From assembly GCA_963695445.1 (NCBI GenBank), contig CAVOGV010000012.1, positions 116,676-180,675 of the forward strand: DNA of 64,000 nucleotides, in the 5' to 3' direction. Of this stretch, positions 55,592-64,000 are shown piece after piece. Each line of letters starts with the position of its first letter. The stretch's first letter is position 1. A model generated the notes under the pieces. It saw only the letters and a program-made list of their open reading frames with translations, had not been told where the DNA came from and ran no database searches. The DNA comes from Thiohalocapsa sp963695445 (GTDB lineage Bacteria > Pseudomonadota > Gammaproteobacteria > Chromatiales > Chromatiaceae). The position numbers and the translations under genes are program-made.

Positions 55592-55605
55592 TTGACCTAG
55601 CTCAA
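55592..55605. promoter_or_regulatory. FNR/CRP-like half-site palindrome
   Basis: TTGA-CCTAGC-TCAA, an exact TTGA-N6-TCAA as in the FNR consensus. It lies about 490 bases before the octahaem cytochrome, with a further TTCAATTGAG motif just upstream (about 55563). No clear -10/-35 pair was found. The stretch 55308-56093 has no supportable gene. Confidence 0.5.
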
Positions 55606-55901
55606 TTTCCCGCCTAATAACCTTGCTAGCTTTAATGGAGTAAGTGCCGGAATCACGGCCCGTGAAGCATCCGACACAACGCCCGGATCCGGTCGTCAAA
55701 GGCGCTTTTTCAGCAAGGATGCCGCCTCCCGATACACGGATGGGGCCAAGTCTTTCCGACATCGATCCGGATCGACAGCATGGTTCAGGAGGACCTCATC
55801 GTGATTGCCTACCCCTCATCGACTCGAAGTCTGTTGGTCAGAGCGGGGCTGCCGCTTCTGCTATCGAATCCGCGGTCGCCATTGCGGCGGCAGCGGCCAC
55901 G

Positions 55902-55939
55902 GAGAACGGCTGCGTTGCAGGAGAACGGCTGCGTTGCAG
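55902..55939. repeat. 19-bp exact tandem duplication
   Basis: GAGAACGGCTGCGTTGCAG occurs twice head to tail in the leader region ahead of the octahaem cytochrome. Confidence 0.9.
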
Positions 55940-56093
55940 GGGAGTGGGACATCACGGCGGTCGTGCCGGGGAAAAGGTCCGCTACCGGCGCGGGTCACCA
56001 CCGCACAGGGCCGGCCAACTCGACGCTGAAGTCCGGATTCCGTTGGTCCCTCGGGCGTCGCGTCGGACACCTCGATAACGGAAGGAGCTAGCC

Positions 56094-59000
56094 ATGAATC
56101 CTGATTTATTCGCACATAAGCGCCTGCTGGGTGCATTGGCGATCCTGCTGTTGGCCGTGCCGCTGGCGCTGGCACAGCAGGGCGGCGGAGGCGGCCAGGG
56201 GCCCGGTAGTGGCCAAGGGCCGGGGCAAGGCCCCGGTGGTGGCCAGGGCGGCCAGCCCGGCGGTGGCGACGAGCCCGGCAGCCACGCCCAGTACATCCAG
56301 TTCGACGAGGACAGCGGCGAGTACATCCTCACCCTCGACGATGCCGAAACAGTCCGCGTGCCCGAGTACGACGTAGAGGTCAGCCTTTCCACGAAGCTCT
56401 GCGGTGTTTGCCACAAAGATGCCGTCGCGCAGCTCAAGAACTCCGTGCACTTCAGCGTCCAGGGCGGCAACCCGCGCATCCTGTTCCCCGGTGGCGGCGC
56501 CCACGGCGCCCTCGACCGCGCCTGCGGCCTGCCTGGCACCACGGCGCTGATCAACTACAACAGCAACATCAACCTGGGCGAGTGCGGCAAGTGCCACGTC
56601 GGGCGCTTCATCCCGCCCATGGGCAACGCCTTCACCAGCATGTTCATGCAGCAGGGAATGCCCCCGGAGCTGGCCGCCACCAACGCGACCAATCTCGTGG
56701 ACGGCGGTCTGGACTGCCTGATCTGCCATGCCGACCACTACCTGGCCGTGCGCGACGACATCGACTGGACGATCGGCGGCACGCTCGAGGTCGCCGGCTA
56801 CGGCGCGCCCGGCGACGAGTCGCCCACCCCGGAGGGCTACGGCAAGCTGTCGCGCGACAACACCGACTTCGATCACGACGGAGTACCGGATTTCTTGATC
56901 GACGCCGATGGTGATGGCATCCCGAAACGGAGCTGATGCAGGATCTGGATGGTGACGGGATTCCGGAGACACCCTGGCCCACCATCGCCCAGGACCGTTC
57001 GGTCGAGGCCGTCCTGTCCGTCGGCAAGACCGACGAGCACACCTGCCTGCGCTGCCACGAGCACGCCCGCACCGGCTACAAGCGCGGCACCCTGTTCCGG
57101 GTCGGCTACGACGCCCACGCGAACGTCTGCTTCCCGGACCCACGCCTGAGCGGCCGACAACCCGAACTGCCCCGAGCACAACACCTGCACCGCGTGCCAC
57201 GTGACGCTGGAAGGCGACCATGACCACGACGGGCTGGACGACGTGCACAAGTTCGTGCGCGGGCACCTGGTCGGCGGCGACCTGGCCGCGGCGGACTATC
57301 CTCCGCCGGCCCCCGGCGTGGCACCGGACCCCGAGGACGAGACCCACCTGACCTGCGTGCAATGCCACAACCCCGACCAGCTGCCCCAGCGCGAGGCCAA
57401 TGGGGTGCACAGCACCCGGCACCTGGACAAGATCGCCTGCGAGACCTGCCACATCACCCGCAGCGGCGGCATCACCTACTCGGTGTACGGTCATGGCGGT
57501 CACGTCTCGTTCGGCCGCAATACCGAAGGGCAGGACACCAAGCTGATCACCCTGGATCACATGGTTGCCGAAGAGGACAACCCGGAGGACATCGACGCCG
57601 ACTTCGAGGCCTTCCGCCTGAGCCCGGTGCTGATGTGGTTCAACGGCTCGACCTCGTTCCTGGCCCAGTCCCTGGCCATCCGCGGGGCCGAGAACGCCAA
57701 GATCACGCCCTTCAAGCCGATGGCCAACGGCATGGTGATGGACGGGCGCTTCTTCAAAGGCGAGTACCTGACCAACGAGGCGGACTCCCCCTACAACGCC
57801 TATTCGATGTACCGCTTCTTCGCAACGGCCGAGGACTGCGACAACCTGCAGCTGCCCGGCATGGAGCCCTTCGTCTGCAGCGACGACGGCAAGTACGGCA
57901 ACGCGGAGGTCTTCTCGGCCCTCGGGCTGCTCGGCGACGTCTACGTCAATGACGAGGATGGCAATCCCACCATCCGCATCGTCAAGGGCCAGACGCCCGA
58001 GGAGGTCCGCACGACGACCCTGCTGAATCTCATGGACATGGACCGCCCGGACGTGCAGACCATGGCCATGATGCAGGTCTTCCCGAACCTGATGAACTTC
58101 AGCAAGACCGGCTATGGGTACGAGCACTACCTGGTGAGCTCGGCGCTGGCCGGCTCTGACGCGGATCAGGACGGCAATGGCGTCATCGACGAGTTCGCGC
58201 CCTACCTGTTCAAGATGTTCGATGAGGAGCCGATGTTCCCAGACGGGCCGAAAGGGGGCGCCGTCAACGCCGGCCTGATGGAGTTCACGGGCTTCAACCA
58301 GCCCATGTACCTGCCGCCGACCTACAACTGGTACCCCTTCTTCGACGACGTCTCCAACGTCGCGACGATGAAGCTGCCCGACGGCAAGTTTATGAAGCTG
58401 TTCTTGAGCATGGGGCTCAATATGGAGCTTCAGAAGCAGGACGTACCCGAAGACCAGATCCAGCAGATCATTGGTCAGTTGGTGGGCAACTACCCGGCCT
58501 TCTCCAACGGCGTGACCCTGGGCGGCCACGGCATCGTGCCGAACCCGCAGCAGAACGCACTGGGCAGCGGCGGACGCTTCGGCGGCGCCCAAGGCGGCGG
58601 CTGCGCACAGTGCCACGTCGAGGGCGGCGTGCTGGACACCCAGGTGCCGGTGAGCAAGGAGCAGTACGTGCAAACGCCCATGGGCATGGCCGCGCTGCCG
58701 GTCTACAAGTGGAAGTACTACAACATCCATAAGCTCATCCACCTGGGTCTGACCACCAGCAACGAGGAGATCGTCGCCGGCACGGCCAGCACCGACATCG
58801 CCGCCAGAGCGGACAAAGAGGACTACGTCCGCGAGAGCGACCAGGAGATGGTGCTGAACTGGTTCCAGCCGAGCATGTGCGAGAACGACGAGGACGCCGA
58901 CGAGGACAACCCGCGTGGTCTGCTTCCTGCGCGCCGACTCCGAGGCGGCCCTGGAAGGCACCGGTCTCGACGACGACGACCTGACCTGGGAGGCCGAGGA

Positions 59001-59472
59001 ATGCGACGAGGAGGAAGGCGAGGACGACTGCGAGGTGCCGGAGTGGATGCCGGTGCTGGAGCCCGTCACCAGCCCGGCGCCGAACTACCTCGTGCTCGGC
59101 TACCAGAAGGACGAGGTGATCTGGGATGCGGACGACCCGCGCATCAATCCGGGTCCGCCGGAGGGCGGCGATGAGCTCCCGGTGATCGACGAGGCCAAAT
59201 GGGACGCCGAGTCGGAACGCGGCGAGGCCCGTCGGGGCGAGCTGGAGGTCAAGGGCTCGGCCGCGCCGCGCGACCGCGTCGCGATCCTCAACGGGGTGAC
59301 CGGTGACCGGCTGTTCTTGGTCCGCGCCGATCGCGACGACGGCGACTTCGAAGTCGAGCGCCGGTTCCAGGTCAGGCGCGTGCCATGCACCGTCAAGGCG
59401 CAGGTCGGCGACCTGGTCAGTGAGGTGGTATCGGTCGAGAACGCACCGGAGAACTGCGTCGGCCAGCCCTAG
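56094..59472 (+). CDS. Large exported octahaem c-type cytochrome with calcium-repeat segments, frame-disrupted
   Basis: About 1,124 residues after correcting three frame changes: a missing base near 56925, an extra base near 57154 and an extra base near 58905. Signal peptide (LLGALAILLLAVPLALA), then a Gly/Gln/Pro-rich stretch (residues 29-62). Eight CxxCH motifs: CGVCH (56400), CGKCH, CLICH, CLRCH, CTACH, CVQCH, CETCH (57449) and CAQCH (58601). Asp-rich repeats DFDHDGVPDF, DADGDGIPET, DLDGDGIPET and GDHDHDGLDD look like thrombospondin type-3/EF-hand calcium sites. An EF-hand-like DADQDGNGVIDEFAPY lies in the 380-residue stretch between haems 7 and 8. The acidic C-terminal part has no haem. 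Periplasmic or extracellular electron transfer is likely; I recognise no defined enzyme. Confidence 0.85.
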
Positions 59473-59481
59473 CCCGCCCTG

Positions 59482-59509
59482 ATCCACCGGCCCCCCGGGG
59501 CCGGTGGAT
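59482..59509 (+). terminator. Strong hairpin behind the octahaem cytochrome
   Basis: ATCCACCGGCCCC / GGGGCCGGTGGAT, a perfect 13-bp stem with a 2-base loop, 9 bases after the stop codon. Its arms resemble the ATCCACC/GGTGGAT arms of the adjacent REP cluster, so it may be a repeat used as terminator. Confidence 0.65.
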
Positions 59510-59661
59510 TTCGCTTCGCTCATCCACCTCTTACCTCACACTCCGCACCCCGAATTACGGACTTCCGATCCCGCTCGACCATCACCAAGGGGTCTGCTCA
59601 CGAAACGGACAGAATCGCACGCTAAGCGCGCGCCGAGGCCGGCACCCAGCGATACAGTTGT

Positions 59662-59871
59662 AGGATGGATGAGGCGCGCCGCGACGAGCGCTCGGCCCGC
59701 TCCACATCTCGGCCGCGCCATCATCCACCGCCTCGGCATGGTGGATTGCGCTGCGCTGATCCACCCTACGAGCCTGAGCGACGAAGCCTTCTCGCGCGTA
59801 GGGTGGATGAGGCGCGCCCGACGCGCGTTCGGCCCGCATCCTATCTCGACCGCGCCGTCATCCACCGCTGA
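59662..59871. repeat. REP/BIME cluster, left of the transposase gene
   Basis: Alternating GTAGG(G/A)TGGATGAGGCGCGC units and GGTGGATTGCGCTGCGCTGA-TCCACCCTAC units at about 59662-59724, 59738-59771 and 59800-59871. Each pairs a GGTGGAT arm with an ATCCACC arm. Confidence 0.85.
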
Positions 59872-59905
59872 GGCTCGCGGTATCTCCCTCGAGCGGCCAG
59901 ACCGG

Positions 59906-60424
59906 TCATTCGCAGCTCATGTTGCGCAGCGCCTCCGGCTCGGTCATCCCCCAATCGCTCGCGTACCACCCTTTCTCGACCGCTCGCGCAAATGACGAAT
60001 AAGGCCAATCCTTGGGCGCCGGCGCTAATCCGTGTTTGACCGGGTTGAAATGAATGTAATCCACGTGCCGCCGCCAATCCTCCTCATCACGGATCAGGTG
60101 TTCCCAAAAGCGCCGTTGCCAGATCAACTTTTCACCGCGTTTGGTCAGCGGTGTGTCGATGCGCTTGGACACGAATTGCTTGATCGCCCGCCAGCGGCCG
60201 GAGAAGTCTGCATCACCCTCGGGCAGCCGCCAAACGCAGTGAAGGTGGTCGGGCAAGATGACGATGGCGTCGATGGCGAAGGGGCGGCGTGCCTTGGTCC
60301 ACGCGAGCCCCTGTCGCAGCAGACCGATATGATGCGCATCGCCGAACAGAGGCCGACGCTGATGGGTCACGACAGTGAAGAAATAGCAGCCGCCTGAAAC
60401 GCGGACACGACGATAATCGCTCAT
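59906..60424 (-). CDS. REP-associated tyrosine transposase (RAYT, Y1/IS200-like)
   Basis: A 172-residue single-strand DNA endonuclease/transposase-like protein. HUH motif in ILPDHLHCVWRLPEGD, the catalytic Tyr in HVDYIHFNPVKHGLAP, and start region YRRVRVSGGCYFFTVVTHQR are family hallmarks, as is WEHLIRDEEDW. REP-like palindromes flank it on both sides, the classic RAYT setting in which the protein mobilises the repeats. The gene looks intact. Confidence 0.95.
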   Translation of the reverse strand: MSDYRRVRVSGGCYFFTVVTHQRRPLFGDAHHIGLLRQGLAWTKARRPFAIDAIVILPDHLHCVWRLPEGDADFSGRWRAIKQFVSKRIDTPLTKRGEKLIWQRRFWEHLIRDEEDWRRHVDYIHFNPVKHGLAPAPKDWPYSSFARAVEKGWYASDWGMTEPEALRNMSCE

Positions 60425-60428
60425 GGCG

Positions 60429-60830
60429 CAGGATTGTGGTGGATTGCGCTTCGCTGATCCACCCTACAAGCCCACCTCCGTTGTCGGGTGGATGAGGCGC
60501 GCCGCGCGCGCTTCCGGACGGCTCCGATCTCGACCGCGCCGTCATCCACCTGCTCGGAGCGCTGGATCACCTGGCAGGGGTCGGCGCTCTCCGCGGCATT
60601 CGGTGGATTGCGCTTCGCTGATCCACCCTACGGGCGCAGCCGCGCAGGTGATGAGGCGCGCGCGACGGGCGTTCGAGGGAACCGCATCTCGACCGCGCCG
60701 TCATCCACCTCCGACACGGTGGAGCGCTCGCTGATCCACCCTACCAGGGCGACGCCGCACGAGGTGGATGAGGCGCGCCGCGCCGCGCGTTCGAAGGGAA
60801 CCGCATCTCGACCGCGCCGTCATCCACCGC
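60429..60830. repeat. REP/BIME cluster, right of the transposase gene
   Basis: Copies of GGTGGATTGCGCTTCGCTGA-TCCACCCTAC at about 60429-60463, 60601-60631 and a variant near 60718-60745, alternating with GGTGGATGAGGCGCGCCGCG...GACCGCGCCGTCATCCACC units at about 60486-60550, 60648-60710 and 60763-60829. Confidence 0.85.
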
Positions 60831-60897
60831 TCGGGCTTATCCAGCGGCTCCGCCACCCGTTCCGCAAAACACTCGCACCACCGGCCCACGCAGCAGA

Positions 60898-62043
60898 TCA
60901 AGGTACCGAGTAGGTGCCGAGCTCCCAAAGCATAGTGTGCGGGTCAACGCCATCCCATCCGCGAAACACCAGCGAGACATTGGACACGGTGTCGGTCGAC
61001 GGAAGCGCGTCGACAACATCCACCTGGTCCAGCGACAGATCCCAACTGGGCAGCATGCTTGATGTCGACGGCGTGTTCGGATCGGCCCTCTGATGACGCG
61101 CGAGCTCCCAGTAGAGTCCGGTGGGATCCCCAGGCACCGATACGGGCTCCAGTATCAGGTCGTACTTTGCACCGAACGGTTGCGCATCGAGCGCCTGGAT
61201 ATTGAGCGTCATGTCGTTCTCCAACACCACCGGCACGTGAGGCACGACGTTGTCGAGGCTCGGCATGTTCTGGCTGCCGTCGAAGCGCATCACCAGGAAC
61301 ATGGCATTCCATAAAGAGGGCGGCGCAGCCGGCAGCATCGAATCCAGCTCGAGGCTCACGTTCTGGAGTTCTGCCACGGGATGAAATTCGGTGTCGCCAA
61401 GGCTCAGGTTCATGTAGTGCAGACTGCCGGCGCCCGCACCACCGTTGGCGGCAAGGTCCATGCTAAATCGCAGCCGGTACCAGTCGGAGCCAAGATTGCA
61501 GCAGCGCTGGGCGCTAGTCAGCGGCGCCAGGTAACTGCCCGCGGCCGTGTGGATAATGAAGTTCGGCACGCCCTGCTGCGCTTCACGGAAGGTTCCGAAT
61601 ATCGGCCCGCGTTCGCCGAGGCTTGCCGAGAGCAAGCCGTCACCATTGATATCGCGGCCAAGCGTTACGCCCGCCGCGGCTTCCGCTGTGGCCTCGAATT
61701 CGATGACCGCCGCGGTCTCGGTGCCGAAGAATGGGCTGAATCGGAAGTATGGATCGTTCACACGGGTCAAGAAGGCAAAGAACCCGGAGGCGACGCCTGC
61801 CAGCGGCTGCGCGAGCTGGGTGCCGTTTTCCACACTTGTCGCATCCTGTCGGGTGATCAACTCGCCCAACGTCGGCTCAGACAGCCAACCGTCGTTCCCG
61901 TTGAGTACCCGGTTCAGCGGCAGCGCCTCAAAGTCGTAGGTCGCAGCTGCCGCCGGCGGCACGATTGCCGCGGCCACAAGGGCCGCAGTCAAGGCGGCCA
62001 CCGACAGTCCGATCTTCGACGAAGTCCTATTTTCCCAGTTCAT
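60898..62043 (-). CDS. Exported protein of unknown function
   Basis: A 381-residue protein with a clear signal peptide (SVAALTAALVAAAIVPPAAA). The mature start TYDFEALPLNRVLNGNDGW and blocks like GSLHYMNLSLGDTEFHPVAE and WDLSLDQVDVVDALPSTDTV suggest a beta-rich, carbohydrate-binding-like fold, of the kind met in PEP-CTERM-type secreted proteins, but no C-terminal sorting motif is present. AGGAGGGTATTG precedes ATG 62043, so I reject the much longer open frame that continues upstream. No family recognised. Confidence 0.75.
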   Translation of the reverse strand: MNWENRTSSKIGLSVAALTAALVAAAIVPPAAAATYDFEALPLNRVLNGNDGWLSEPTLGELITRQDATSVENGTQLAQPLAGVASGFFAFLTRVNDPYFRFSPFFGTETAAVIEFEATAEAAAGVTLGRDINGDGLLSASLGERGPIFGTFREAQQGVPNFIIHTAAGSYLAPLTSAQRCCNLGSDWYRLRFSMDLAANGGAGAGSLHYMNLSLGDTEFHPVAELQNVSLELDSMLPAAPPSLWNAMFLVMRFDGSQNMPSLDNVVPHVPVVLENDMTLNIQALDAQPFGAKYDLILEPVSVPGDPTGLYWELARHQRADPNTPSTSSMLPSWDLSLDQVDVVDALPSTDTVSNVSLVFRGWDGVDPHTMLWELGTYSVP

Positions 62044-62324
62044 CAATACCCTCCTACTGTTCAGGTTGACGGCGGAATGCAGTCTATTTGTCATCGAGAC
62101 GTTGCGAGACGAACTTAAGTCGTTGTTTGATTGCGGGAGGCTCGGCTGCTGTACCAAGATCTCAGCCGGCGAGCCATCTCCCTGTTCGCGTACACCGTTA
62201 AACGAACAGCAACAAAGAGGGGGGTCTGCGCAAGTCTTTCGACGCCAAAACAGGTCCTCAGTGCGAATGAACCTAGCCGACTCGCGGCAATGAAGACCGA
62301 ACGGAAACGGTGGGCCCAAAAAAG

Positions 62325-62375
62325 ATTTTGTATACTCTAATATTATAATACATTTAAATAAAACTGCTGGTAATG
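62325..62375 (-). promoter_or_regulatory. AT-rich patch with a TATAAT hexamer
   Basis: A sharp AT-rich island (TACTCTAATATTATAATACA region) in high-GC DNA between two exported-protein genes on the minus strand. TATAAT can be read on both strands; a promoter for the 60898-62043 gene is plausible, without a clear -35. The rest of 62044-62515 shows no gene. Confidence 0.4.
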
Positions 62376-62515
62376 CAGCCTGTTTTCGTCCCCAGTCGGC
62401 GCAGCCGCAAACCGCGCCGGCGCAAGCGTTCTCGTCGGTGCGCCTCAGGATCGAATCGGCTACAGTCCTGAACGACAGCGCCGTGCGGACCCACCTCTCT
62501 AACGGTTTGGCGTGG

Positions 62516-63492
62516 TCAGGAAGTCTGCTGAAGCCCTGTTTCATGGACGGTCGGTTTCTGCGGCACGCTACCCGTGGCCGGCATGTTTGCCTCGGCGGGC
62601 GCATTTGGCTCGGCGGGGCGTCGGCCACTGGTGGTTCGACTGCTTTCCCAGGCAAACCATGCAGTTGCTTTTCGTCGGTGTAGACGATGCTATATAGCCC
62701 GGTGCGGCAGCGGTTGGCGTACAGCCTCAGGCTGATGTTCGAGTTCTCGGACAAGTCACGAAAACTGAACCATTCTCCGTCCCAGCCCGCGCCGCGCGGT
62801 GCCCCATGGCGCGCCTCCAATTCCTTGGCCAGGGCCTTGACCGCATCCTTGCAGGTCGATCGGACCACCCTGGCCTGCTTCACTTTGTTCTGTTTCCCTT
62901 TGCCCTGCTCGACCGCAAACTGAAAGTCCGCGGCAATGGCATAAATGGTGCCGTCGTCGGTGGTCCTTACCCAGTAGTTCTGAAAACGTGCATCCGGTTC
63001 GCTAGGTTCGACACGCAACAAGGTGCCCTCCAGCTCCACGCCGCCGCGCCCGCGGTAGCCCTGTTTCTGCTCGCCGAGCACCTCGGCCACCGTAGACGGT
63101 TCGAAGGATTCGCCGAGCCGGATACCGAAGGCCCCGCGAATGGGCTCGGGTGCCTTGTCCGTCGCTTCCGCCACAACAGGGGGCTGCGCTTCCCCGCCGC
63201 TTCAGCCGACTGTGCACAACCGTGTCGCCGGCTGGTTCCGCTACCGCCTGCCCGGTCGACGCATTGTTCGCCCCGATACTCGCGGCGGGGGCCGGCTCCG
63301 CGTTCCGGGTGCGGGGGCCTCGCCGCCTCTCTCAAGCGCGTCCGCCTGCACGCCGGCGGAGGGGTTGGACAGCCCCGGCTGCGCCGCTGCCTGCTGCTCA
63401 GCCTCGCCTACCGCGGCCGCGGTTTGCGGCACGGCCACGATCAACGCGGCAATCGGCAGGGCCACGAACATCGCGATCAGTGTTGCCTTCAT
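62516..63492 (-). CDS. Exported hypothetical protein, frame-disrupted
   Basis: ATG 63492 behind GAGGAGAACC; signal peptide (TLIAMFVALPIAALIVAVPQ). An Ala/Pro/Glu-rich linker follows, crossing two or three frame changes between 63300 and 63170 (EPAPAASIGANNASTGQAVA, then PPVVAEATDKAPEPIRGAFG). The folded part reads IRLGESFEPSTVAEVLGEQK, NYWVRTTDDGTIYAIAADFQ and VKALAKELEARHGAPRGAGW. One more frame change near 62610 gives PATGSVPQKPTVHETGLQQT and a stop at 62516-62518. About 325 residues. No family recognised. Confidence 0.6.
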
Positions 63493-63605
63493 GGTTCTCC
63501 TCAGCCTCGTCAGTTCACTCAAAGATGTGTGGTGATGAACCGCTGTGGCGGATAGCGCCTCGCGCTTCCAGCCTCAGTGACGGTACAAAAACAACCCGAC
63601 CGTCG

Positions 63606-63633
63606 TAGGGTGGATGAACGCAGTGAAATCCAC
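63606..63633. repeat. Isolated REP copy of the GGTGGAT family
   Basis: GTAGGGTGGATGAACGCAGTG-AAATCCACC, the same palindrome family as flanks the transposase gene 3 kb to the left. Confidence 0.75.
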
Positions 63634-63683
63634 CAACTCCGTCTCCTACAGCAAGCGACGAGGGCGCCGGACGCTGTCAGCGC

Positions 63684-64000
63684 TTACCGTATCCCGGGGT
63701 AGCCGGGTCCGAAACTCGGGCCGAAGGGACCAGGGCCGGAACCCGGACCGCGGCCAGGCAGCGCGTCCGCGCCATAGCCGGGATATCCCGGACCATAGCC
63801 TGGCCCCCGTGGACCAGGACCGTCTCCCGGCGATTGCCCACGAAAGACGTCGCCGTTGGGGCCGTTCCACCTGGGAACAGCACCGGGCCCATGGGGCCGC
63901 GACCGCCGCCAGGGCCAACGCCAAGGGCTGGATAGCCGTCATCCATCCCGCGCCATTGCCCGCTCGGACCATGACCAGCGCCCCGGCCCATGCCGGGCCC
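63684..64000 (-). CDS. Gly/Pro/Tyr-rich low-complexity protein, partial, frame-disrupted
   Basis: The 3' part of a gene entering from the right edge, ending at TAA 63684-63686. After one frame change near 63865 the protein reads GPGPRGPGYGPGYPGYGADA and PGSGPGPFGPSFGPGYPGIR; upstream is MDDGYPALGVGPGGGRGPMG. Such composition occurs in sulfur-globule envelope proteins of purple sulfur bacteria and in various secreted structural proteins. The N-terminus and any signal peptide are outside the window, so the identity is open. Confidence 0.5.

Noticed and set aside
55644..56078. A 144-codon frame ahead of the octahaem cytochrome
   Set aside because: Low-complexity Ala/Gly/Arg text crossing the 19-bp tandem repeat; no start signal.
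56106..59069. A 987-codon open frame antisense to the octahaem cytochrome
   Set aside because: It is rich in Val/His/Arg/Gly with no domain, and the opposite strand has eight haem motifs, a signal peptide and conserved text. High GC makes long antisense frames common.
59662..60830. CRISPR array
   Set aside because: The repeated units are palindromic, alternate in orientation, have irregular spacing and flank a RAYT gene; there are no uniform spacers and no cas genes. No CRISPR array was seen anywhere in the window.
60898..63174. A 758-codon frame joining two exported proteins
   Set aside because: The middle is Cys/Arg-rich nonsense. A strong ribosome site and signal peptide at 62043 start a separate gene, and the upstream gene ends at 62516 in another frame.

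Overview
The window is high-GC gammaproteobacterial chromosome. The block 8.06-24.4 kb (lolA, ftsK, trxB, aat, bpt, infA, clpA, clpS, cspD, icd) keeps the same neighbours and relative orientations as the lolA-ftsK-trxB-aat-bpt-infA-clpA-clpS-cspD-icd block of Pseudomonas, with lineage-specific genes between ftsK and trxB and before aat. The abundance of c-type cytochromes, the bacterial V/A-type ATPases and a Gly/Pro/Tyr-rich protein at the right edge suggest an environmental, possibly sulfur-oxidising (Chromatiales-like) gammaproteobacterium; this placement is inference.

Layout. 1-7.1 kb, minus strand: fatty acid cis/trans isomerase (cti, a haem protein), initiator tRNA with terminator, a mono-haem and a di-haem cytochrome, an AttH/lipocalin-like protein and an M48 metalloprotease lipoprotein. 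7.5-24.4 kb: the conserved housekeeping block. 24.5-46.9 kb: a large accessory island with two complete V/A-type ATPase operons of identical gene order (G/H, C, I, K, F, E, A, B, D), transcribed away from each other around a serine protease, an N-formylglutamate amidohydrolase-like protein and a transglutaminase-like protein. 47.7-53 kb: valS, ubiG, a MupP-like phosphatase and a squalene/phytoene synthase family gene. A DUF4160/DUF2442 cassette follows, and a diverged second copy of the synthase gene's 3' end sits right behind it. 54.4-59.5 kb: a Crp/Fnr regulator and an approximately 1,120-residue octahaem cytochrome c. 59.6-64 kb: a REP-associated tyrosine transposase inside a cluster of palindromic repeats, then three exported proteins of unknown function.

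The two ATPases would each form a rotary machine: the A3B3 catalytic head, stalks D/F and E/G, the C connector, and the I/K membrane ion path. Operon B also carries a YkgJ-type cysteine-cluster protein between B and D and a small membrane protein behind D. Short palindromic repeats of several families sit in the gaps of both operons.

Many genes have their reading frame broken by single-base changes, mostly one extra base (cti, attH-like, ntpE and ntpI of operon A, ntpE of operon B, ykgJ, valS, mupP, the octahaem cytochrome and others). The frame-restored proteins look intact, so sequencing or assembly error is the likeliest cause. I annotate these as single genes and give the break points.
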